This document shows, piece after piece, positions 1-5,951 of a stretch of DNA of 9,267 nucleotides. Under the pieces are notes generated by a model. The model was given only the letters and a program-made list of their open reading frames with translations, was not told the DNA's origin and did not search any database. A program made the translations under genes and the position numbers. The first letter of the stretch is position 1; the number at the start of each line of letters is the position of its first letter. Source of the DNA: an uncultured Oscillospiraceae bacterium (lineage in GTDB: Bacteria; Bacillota; Clostridia; Oscillospirales; Ruminococcaceae); the NCBI GenBank assembly GCA_905212515.1, contig CAJMEU010000118.1, positions 1 through 9,267 on the forward strand, written 5' to 3'.

Positions 1-1276
1 TTCCTCTCTGGTGGAGGATTACGGACTAGCCGTCACCAACCGACAACAGGCATACGAAGAAGCAGCGGCCCGTGAAATCGAGCTGGAGCAAAAAAAGGAA
101 GAAATCGCGCGGACAAAAATAGAACATGCCAAAGAATTGGCGGAGATTGAAGCGTTGCAGGCGCAATTTGAAGAAACCCGCACTCCAGAATGGTCTGATA
201 TGGGATTAGCCCAGGAAATAGATCAATTATCTTCTGCCCCTTGGTATCAGGAATTACAAAGTGCGGAAGATGACTTAGCCCAGTTACAAGGATACTATGA
301 CCAAGCCGTTGAACAGCGCCGCGCTTATGATGAAACCATTATGGTCTGTGACGCAGCCAAGCAGGAATTAATGCGCGGTAACACGGCGGAAGCCATTGCT
401 TTGCTCTCTCAGTACCAAAGCTCTCTTTCTCAGGCCGGGCAAACCAACGTCGCAGATACACAAACACAGCAACAGCAGCTTTCACAAAGCTATGCCGAAA
501 GTCTGCACAAAATGGATGCTTATTTAAAGGAAGTTCAGGCTGGAAGAGCCAGCTTTGACGCAGAATATCTGGCAAGTTTACAAAAACAAAGCGATCAGCT
601 CTATGAAGAAGCCAAAAACGCCGGTGAAACATTTGTCGATGGCCAGGTGACCGGCCTTGACGGCAAGAAAATAGACCTGAATGACACGATGGAAAGTATT
701 CGTGACGGTATCTTATTGGTCGCGAGAGATAAGGCTTCGGACTGGGTTGATTCCGGTAAGTTTATGGCCCAAGGCATTAGTGAGGGCATAGATGCAGGTA
801 GTGGAGCTGTATATACTTCCATCAGTACCTTGATTACAAGAATGCTTGCACAGGTACGCCAAGGACTTGACGAGCACAGTCCTTCGAAAAAGGCATTCAA
901 GATGGGCGCGTTTCTTTCGATCGGCTTGGCCAACGGCGTGAAGGATGAATTGGACAGCACCCTGGAGGCCAGCAAGGCGCTGGCGGCGTCGGTGCTGCCG
1001 CCGGACTTCGGCCGCGCGCTGGCCGGCCGGGCAGCCACCCTCATCGGCGGGATGCAAGCCGCCGTGGCCGGCGGCGTGGGGCTGCGGGCATTCGGCACGG
1101 CCGGGACGGGTTTCGGCGCGCCGGTGCCGGCGCTGGCCGCGGCCGGCGGCGGGGGCAGCACCGTCAACTATTACAGCGCCAACATCGACGCGAAAAACGT
1201 GCGCGAGTGGAACGACGTGGTGAAGGTATTCCAAAACCACAGGACCACGGTGCGCAAAGGCTATGCAAAGGGGTGA
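1..1276 (+). CDS. Phage tail tape measure protein, C-terminal part (5' end outside window)
   Basis: The tape measure spans the tail tube lumen and fixes tail length. The frame is open to the left edge, so the GTG at 11 is probably internal and the gene starts upstream; about 425 residues are visible. The first ~65 residues are Glu/Lys/Gln-rich and look coiled-coil, followed by Gln/Ala-rich helical stretches. An HSPSK box (nt 875-889), followed by KMGAFLSIGLANGV, matches the 'HSPS.. .G... .G...G' signature common near the C-termini of siphophage tape measures. A Gly/Ala-rich hydrophobic stretch (nt ~960-1160) follows, and the end (YYSANIDAKNVREWNDVV...) is also typical. GC content jumps sharply at about nt 900-960, directly after the HSPSK box. 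The stop lies 4 bases before the next gene. The position upstream of tail-tip genes supports the call. A generic coiled-coil tail protein is the only alternative I considered. Confidence 0.85.
   Translation, partial: SSLVEDYGLAVTNRQQAYEEAAAREIELEQKKEEIARTKIEHAKELAEIEALQAQFEETRTPEWSDMGLAQEIDQLSSAPWYQELQSAEDDLAQLQGYYDQAVEQRRAYDETIMVCDAAKQELMRGNTAEAIALLSQYQSSLSQAGQTNVADTQTQQQQLSQSYAESLHKMDAYLKEVQAGRASFDAEYLASLQKQSDQLYEEAKNAGETFVDGQVTGLDGKKIDLNDTMESIRDGILLVARDKASDWVDSGKFMAQGISEGIDAGSGAVYTSISTLITRMLAQVRQGLDEHSPSKKAFKMGAFLSIGLANGVKDELDSTLEASKALAASVLPPDFGRALAGRAATLIGGMQAAVAGGVGLRAFGTAGTGFGAPVPALAAAGGGGSTVNYYSANIDAKNVREWNDVVKVFQNHRTTVRKGYAKG
1267..1273 (+). promoter_or_regulatory. Ribosome binding site that sets the start at 1281
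   Basis: AAAGGGG lies 7 bases before ATG 1281. An in-frame ATG at 1263 overlaps the upstream gene and lies before this site, so 1281 is the better start. The site sits inside the last codons of the tape measure gene, which suggests translational coupling. Confidence 0.65.
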
Positions 1277-1280
1277 CAAG

Positions 1281-3974
1281 ATGATCAAACAAATCACGCT
1301 GAAAAGCAACAAATGCACCGGCTACGGCCTACGGGAAGAGCGCTGGGCCCAATGGGATATCAAAAACGGCACGGTGGTGGAAAAAGGACAGGCCTATTTC
1401 GGCTTTGACCTGACGCCGCTGAACGGCTACACCATCGACGGACTGCTGCAGATCCACTTCGACTCGCTGGGGACCGTGAAGCCGCAGGAGCCGCAGATGG
1501 ACCTGGTGGGCTGGCCCATCAGCACCTCGGCCTGGCGGGATCAGATGCCCGGCTTTGCCGAGATCCCGCTGGACACCAAGGCCAAGGCCGCGCGTCTGGC
1601 CAACCTGCAGCCCACGCAATCCGGCCAGACCACCGAGTACCTTTTATACGGCATGGACTGGAACGCCGCGCAGCAGCAGGAGGCCGTGCGCTACGGCGTT
1701 TGCATGGGCCTGGAGGTATTCCCCATTCCCGAGGGCGACGGCTCGCGCTACGTGGACGCCACCTACCGCGCCTCGCTGATCACCCATCTGGGCGGCTGGG
1801 CGCCGTATATTGTGGTGCAGGCCCAGGAGACGGCCATCAAAGCCACCGGCCTGTACCCCCAGAGCGGCGCGAGCTACATGCGGGGCGAGGCGGCGGACCT
1901 GGGCTGGGACATCGACGGGGCAAAGAGCGACGGCGGCGCGGTGTTCGGCAAGCCCGCTTATTCCCACGCGACGGTGCGCTGGCGGCTGAAGGCCTCCACA
2001 AACATCCAGGAACGGACGGTGAACAACAGCAAAACTTACCGGCTGGACACGAGCGGCTACAATGTGGGCGACACCATTGAATGGCAGGTGACGGCTTATG
2101 CCACCACCGGCGCCAGCGTCACCAGCGACTGGCGCACCATCAACATCAAGGCGGACAGCTTCACCTTCAACGACTTATACCCCAACAGCAGCAGCAATTA
2201 CGTATACGAGGGGCTGCCCTTCCGCGTGCAGTGGAAGGTGGGCTTCGGCCGGCCGGAGAACCGCCAGACGGACGCCCTGGTGCGCGTGCGGCAGAACGGC
2301 CTGCCGGAAGCGACTACTTACCGGCCCCAAAGCGGCACCGACACGGACTGCCAGATCAGCGGGCTGAAGACCGGCAGCTGGCAGTGGCAGGTGGAGGTGA
2401 CCGACCGCTACGGCACCACCAAGACCAGCAGCTGGACGACCTTTACCGTACAAGAGCTGGTGATCGCGGCGGACAACCTGAAGCCGGAAGCCGGCGCCCG
2501 CGCGCCGCGCCACTTCGATAACTTGTTCAGCTGGCGCGTGAGCATCGACCAGAACGGGCAGAGCGGAGCCACCCTGGAGCAGAAGAGCGCCATCTTCCGC
2601 TGGCGGACGGGCGAGGGCGCCCCTGTGAACGAGACCCGGCTGGGCGCGGTGCAGGCCTATACCCTGCCGGCGGGGAGGCTGCCGGAGAAAGACCCCAACG
2701 TGGAAGGGGCCACCATCGACTGGCAGGTGACCATCGAAGCCAGCAACGGGGCCAGCAGCACATCCCAATGGGTGACGGTGCTGATCGACGACGCGAAGCC
2801 CCTGGCGGTGATCGACAATCCCATCGGCGGGCCCGTGGAGGATAATGGCACCATTACTTTCAGATGGTTCCACGTGTTGGACACAGAGACAAAGCCCACA
2901 GGCTGGGAAGTGGAGCTGAGCAAGGATGCGGGCGCCAGGTACGAGGTGATCGGCCGGGAGGTGGACACCGACGCCACCAGTTATGTGTACGACACCACGG
3001 GCAAAGAGCTGGAGGGAAACCTGATGTGGCGCGTCCGGACCCGGAACAGCGACGGTGTGTGGAGCGAATACAGCACGGCCCGCAGCTTTCTGGTGCAGCA
3101 GGCCGCCAAGGCGCCCAGCATCACCCAGACGGACCGCTGCCCGCTGACCATTTTGGGCTGGCAGAGTGAAGGACAGCAGGCCTACCGGGTGCGGATCGAC
3201 GACTTTGACACCGGTTGGCGGCTGGGCAGGGAGAAGAATTACTTCCATCCGCACATCCTGGCGGACGGAGACCACACGGCACAGGTGCAGATCATGAATG
3301 CCTCGGGCTCTGTCAGCGCGGAGGCGACGACCATCATCCCCGCCAAAAACGAGCCCGGCGAGGCGCCCAACCTGCACCTGCGGGAACTGCCCGGCTGCGT
3401 GGAGCTGACCTGGGGCACTGTGGACGGACGGGCCTACGTGCTGCGGGACGGCGTGCCCATCGCCCAGGCGGAAGGCACGCGGTATGTGGACTACAAGGCC
3501 GCGGGCGCCCACCGCTATCAGCTGCGGGTGGTGAAAGACCGCCATTACACCGACAGCGCGGTGCTGACGGGCATCACACGGGTGGAACAGGCCTTGCTGA
3601 CGCCGCTGGACGAGCGGGACTTTGTGACGCTGGAGCTGAAGCGCGGCGGCGCGCCCGGGCACAGCCGGGATCTGACAAGCCAGGTGGAATACCGGCACTA
3701 CTTCGGGCGCGAAAAGCCGGTGAAGTATGTATCGGGCTTTGTGGACGCCAGCCGCAGCCTGAGCTTTACCCTGCGCGACCCGGAGGAGGGGGCCAAGGTG
3801 GAGCGCTGGGTAGGCCGCGACGTGTTGTTCAAGGACTGTTTCGGGCGGCTGATGGCCGCCGGGCTGGACTCCATCAGCGAGACGCTGGACGACCAGGCCG
3901 ACGTGGATTTCAGCCTGACGGAGTTCGATTTTAAAGAGGAGGTGCCCTATGTCCAGGATACAAGCCAGGTTTGA
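1281..3974 (+). CDS. Large tail-tip protein with tandem Ig/FN3-like repeats
   Basis: This 897-residue protein lies between the tape measure and the hub, the slot usually held by a distal tail (Dit) protein. No signal peptide or membrane segment is seen. The N-terminal ~185 residues are a separate domain I do not recognise, with a beta-rich look (for example AYFGFDLTPL). Then come about six beta-sandwich-like repeats (residues ~186-290, 293-390, 392-502, 506-606, 610-688, 695-765). The first three share a closing signature: IEWQVTAY...SDWRTINI, WQWQVEVT...SSWTTFTV and IDWQVTIE...SQWVTVLI. The fourth has MWRVRTRN...SFLV. This pattern is common in Ig/FN3 modules of phage tail proteins, which may bind surface glycans or act as spacers. 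The C-terminal ~130 residues (ending near FSLTEFDFKEEVPY) look like another structural tail domain. The 3' end overlaps the hub gene by 26 bases. The structural role is likely; the exact position and ligand are inference. Confidence 0.7.
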   Translation: MIKQITLKSNKCTGYGLREERWAQWDIKNGTVVEKGQAYFGFDLTPLNGYTIDGLLQIHFDSLGTVKPQEPQMDLVGWPISTSAWRDQMPGFAEIPLDTKAKAARLANLQPTQSGQTTEYLLYGMDWNAAQQQEAVRYGVCMGLEVFPIPEGDGSRYVDATYRASLITHLGGWAPYIVVQAQETAIKATGLYPQSGASYMRGEAADLGWDIDGAKSDGGAVFGKPAYSHATVRWRLKASTNIQERTVNNSKTYRLDTSGYNVGDTIEWQVTAYATTGASVTSDWRTINIKADSFTFNDLYPNSSSNYVYEGLPFRVQWKVGFGRPENRQTDALVRVRQNGLPEATTYRPQSGTDTDCQISGLKTGSWQWQVEVTDRYGTTKTSSWTTFTVQELVIAADNLKPEAGARAPRHFDNLFSWRVSIDQNGQSGATLEQKSAIFRWRTGEGAPVNETRLGAVQAYTLPAGRLPEKDPNVEGATIDWQVTIEASNGASSTSQWVTVLIDDAKPLAVIDNPIGGPVEDNGTITFRWFHVLDTETKPTGWEVELSKDAGARYEVIGREVDTDATSYVYDTTGKELEGNLMWRVRTRNSDGVWSEYSTARSFLVQQAAKAPSITQTDRCPLTILGWQSEGQQAYRVRIDDFDTGWRLGREKNYFHPHILADGDHTAQVQIMNASGSVSAEATTIIPAKNEPGEAPNLHLRELPGCVELTWGTVDGRAYVLRDGVPIAQAEGTRYVDYKAAGAHRYQLRVVKDRHYTDSAVLTGITRVEQALLTPLDERDFVTLELKRGGAPGHSRDLTSQVEYRHYFGREKPVKYVSGFVDASRSLSFTLRDPEEGAKVERWVGRDVLFKDCFGRLMAAGLDSISETLDDQADVDFSLTEFDFKEEVPYVQDTSQV

Positions 3975-4983
3975 GGTGGTGCGCGGCGGCGTGCCCGTGG
4001 CCGAGCTGACCGCCGGCCCGAACGACGCGGCCAGCGTCAGCTTTTCCGGCGACGCGGACATCAAGCTGAGTTTCTCCGGCACGTTCGACGAGATCCCACC
4101 GCAGGTGAACTTTTTGACCGACCATCTGCGCCCCTCTCTGCTGATCGACGGCACGGAGTACCCGCTGGGGGAATATGTGATCACCACGCCCCAGGCGGAA
4201 AAGGAGGGCGAGCGGGTGCGCTGGCAGCTGACCGGCTATGACCTGACCTACCTGGCACAGCTGTCCCGGCTGGAAGAGCGCCTTCATTTCAGCAAGGACG
4301 ACCCTTACAGGGAGACCATCATCGCCCTGCTGGGCGAGGCGGGCATCCCGCGGGTGGAACTCCCGCAGAGTGACGTCAAACTGGCCACGGACCGGGAGGA
4401 CTGGGAACCGGGCACCGACCGGCTGACCATCGTCAACACCCTGCTGGCGGAGATGAATTACCGCAGCCTGTACATGGACCTGGACGGCACGGTGCGGGCA
4501 CGGCCCTGGACGGCGCCCTCCCTGCAGGGGGTGCAGCACGTTTACGAATCGGGCAAGGACAGCGTGCTGCTGCCCAGCCTTTCGCTGGGGCGGGATACCT
4601 TCGACCTGCCCAACGTATTCATCCGCGAGGTGGAAAACCCCGACCTGGACAAAACACTGCGGGCCGTGGCCGAGAACAAAGACGCCGACAGCCCCATCAG
4701 CATACAAAACCGGGGCTTCCGGGTGGTGGATTATGAGAAAGTGGACAATGTGGCCAGCCAGGAGGAGCTGAACGGCATGGTGCAAAACCTGCTGGTGCAG
4801 AGCCGCTTTTCCAACGAGACCGTGAGCTACGAGACAGGCCCCCAGCCCACCCACGGCATCTGGGACGTGGTGCTGCTGCGCCACGGGGAGGACAAGGGCA
4901 TTTACGAAGAGACGGCCTGGGAGCTGACATTAGACCACAGCAGCACCATGAGCCATGAAGGGAGGCGTGCATTATGGCTGTAA
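3949..4983 (+). CDS. Phage tail hub / baseplate protein (gp27- or Tal-N-like)
   Basis: This 344-residue protein has the sequence style of siphophage hub proteins that form the trimeric ring closing the tail tube. The N-terminal half contains a segment ending in a short turn and a glycine-led strand (LLIDGTEYPLGEYVITTP), then RWQLTGYDLTYLAQ. The middle has a short helical region with TDRLTIVNTLLAEMNYRSLYMD, a stretch typical of such proteins. No peptidase domain follows, so it lacks the C-terminal lysin module that longer Tal proteins carry. The start is ATG 3949, with AGGAGG at 3937-3942 six bases upstream, inside the previous gene. It overlaps the next gene by 10 bases. The hub role is inferred from sequence style and gene order (tape measure, Dit slot, hub); I cannot confirm the fold here. 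Confidence 0.6.
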   Translation: MSRIQARFEVVRGGVPVAELTAGPNDAASVSFSGDADIKLSFSGTFDEIPPQVNFLTDHLRPSLLIDGTEYPLGEYVITTPQAEKEGERVRWQLTGYDLTYLAQLSRLEERLHFSKDDPYRETIIALLGEAGIPRVELPQSDVKLATDREDWEPGTDRLTIVNTLLAEMNYRSLYMDLDGTVRARPWTAPSLQGVQHVYESGKDSVLLPSLSLGRDTFDLPNVFIREVENPDLDKTLRAVAENKDADSPISIQNRGFRVVDYEKVDNVASQEELNGMVQNLLVQSRFSNETVSYETGPQPTHGIWDVVLLRHGEDKGIYEETAWELTLDHSSTMSHEGRRALWL

Positions 4984-5951
4984 AAGACCCCTGGCTGGAG
5001 GAGCAGGCAGTGCGCCGCGGCGCGCCGCCCGCCCCTTTCCTGGCCACCGTGGAAGAGGCGGACCCGGAAAAGGGCGTAAAACTGGCCTTTGACGGCGAGA
5101 AGGGCGCCAGCCCGAAGTACTACCAGTGCAATGCGGCCGTGAAATTTGCCAGGGGGCAGCGGGTAAAAGTGGACAAGCACAGCGGCACCTTTGTGGTGGA
5201 TTATCCCCTGGGCCTGCCCGCGGAGGAGATTGAAGCGGACCGCTTGCGCGGTTATACCCTCGATGCCAACGCGGACACGGGGGTGCTGTCCCTTCTGGAC
5301 CGCGAGGGCAAGGCGCGGGCCGTGCAGCACGCGGCCGTGGCCGACCTGGCCGCCCAAGCCCAGGACAGCCTGCTGCTGGACGGCCAGCGCAGGGAGGCGC
5401 TTGCCGTGGGCAGCGCCAGAGAGGCGCAGCACGCGCAGAGCGCCGACCACGCCGACCTAGCTGGCCAGGTGCGGGCTTACACCAGGACCGGCGCCCATTA
5501 TGTGGAGCTGCGGCCCGCCGGGGAGCCGACGGACAATGCCGTCGGCCTGATCGGCAACGGCAGCACGACTGATTACTCGTTCATCATGATAAATTTTGAC
5601 CGCGACACCTGCGACTTTTACGGATCGCTGCACGAGCGTTCCAGCAGGCGGTTCAAAACCAATATCCGCAGCTTGACCGACGCGGAGGCCAGGGCCATCC
5701 TGCGCCTGCGGCCGGTGCATTTCGATTATCTGCGCGGGCCTGGAGACCGCTTCGGCCTGCTGGCTGAGGAGGCCGCGCTGGTGCAGCCCCAGGGCATCGG
5801 CAGGGACGAGGCCGGGCTGCCGGCCGACGTGGAGTACACACAATACATCCCGCCCATCCTGCGCCTGCTGCAATTGCAGCAGGCTGAACTGGATCAATTG
5901 CGGGCGAGAGTTGACATGCTGGAGGGAAATTATGAACAGACTGACATTTGA
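4974..5951 (+). CDS. Tail spike-like protein: OB-fold-like N-terminus with C-terminal S74 autocleaving chaperone
   Basis: This 325-residue protein starts at ATG 4974, with AAGGGAGG at 4958-4965. Residues ~20-80 (FLATVEEADPEKGVKLAFDG, then a strand-rich stretch ending FVVDYPLG) look like the OB-fold of gp5/gpV-type tail-tip proteins. Residues ~85-165 are Ala/Gln/Asp/His-rich with a short repeating pattern (AREAQHAQSADHADLA), as in intertwined trimeric fibre shafts. Residues ~170-222 form a small beta region. From residue 223 the sequence matches the peptidase S74 intramolecular chaperone: SSRRFKTNI, with Ser223 and Lys228 at the five-residue spacing of the catalytic pair, then HFDYL, FGLLAEEA, and a C-terminal coiled coil (LLQLQQAELDQLRARVDMLE). 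In this family the chaperone folds as a trimer and cleaves itself off before the Ser, so the mature product would be about 222 residues. The S74 assignment is strong; the OB assignment is tentative. Confidence 0.75.
   Translation: MAVKDPWLEEQAVRRGAPPAPFLATVEEADPEKGVKLAFDGEKGASPKYYQCNAAVKFARGQRVKVDKHSGTFVVDYPLGLPAEEIEADRLRGYTLDANADTGVLSLLDREGKARAVQHAAVADLAAQAQDSLLLDGQRREALAVGSAREAQHAQSADHADLAGQVRAYTRTGAHYVELRPAGEPTDNAVGLIGNGSTTDYSFIMINFDRDTCDFYGSLHERSSRRFKTNIRSLTDAEARAILRLRPVHFDYLRGPGDRFGLLAEEAALVQPQGIGRDEAGLPADVEYTQYIPPILRLLQLQQAELDQLRARVDMLEGNYEQTDI
5921..5926 (+). promoter_or_regulatory. Ribosome binding site that sets the start at 5932
   Basis: GGAGGG lies 5 bases before ATG 5932 (MNRLTFDGKW). 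The in-frame TTG at 5911 lies before this site and has no comparable one, so 5932 is preferred. The site lies inside the coiled-coil end of the preceding gene. Confidence 0.7.

Noticed and set aside
11..13. GTG at 11 as the true start of the first gene
   Set aside because: The frame is open to the window edge with no clear ribosome site, and tape measures are usually much longer, so the gene most likely begins upstream.
2175..4187. Very long minus-strand open frame (670 codons) opposite the Ig/FN3 and hub genes
   Set aside because: It is a shadow frame caused by high GC at third positions. Its translation is Pro/Arg/His/Gly-rich without domain-like features, and the + strand genes opposite it have clear starts, ribosome sites and family motifs.
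5401..5951. Possible diversity-generating retroelement target in the spike or fibre genes
   Set aside because: No reverse transcriptase, template repeat or C-type-lectin-like variable end is visible; the C-termini are S74 chaperones.
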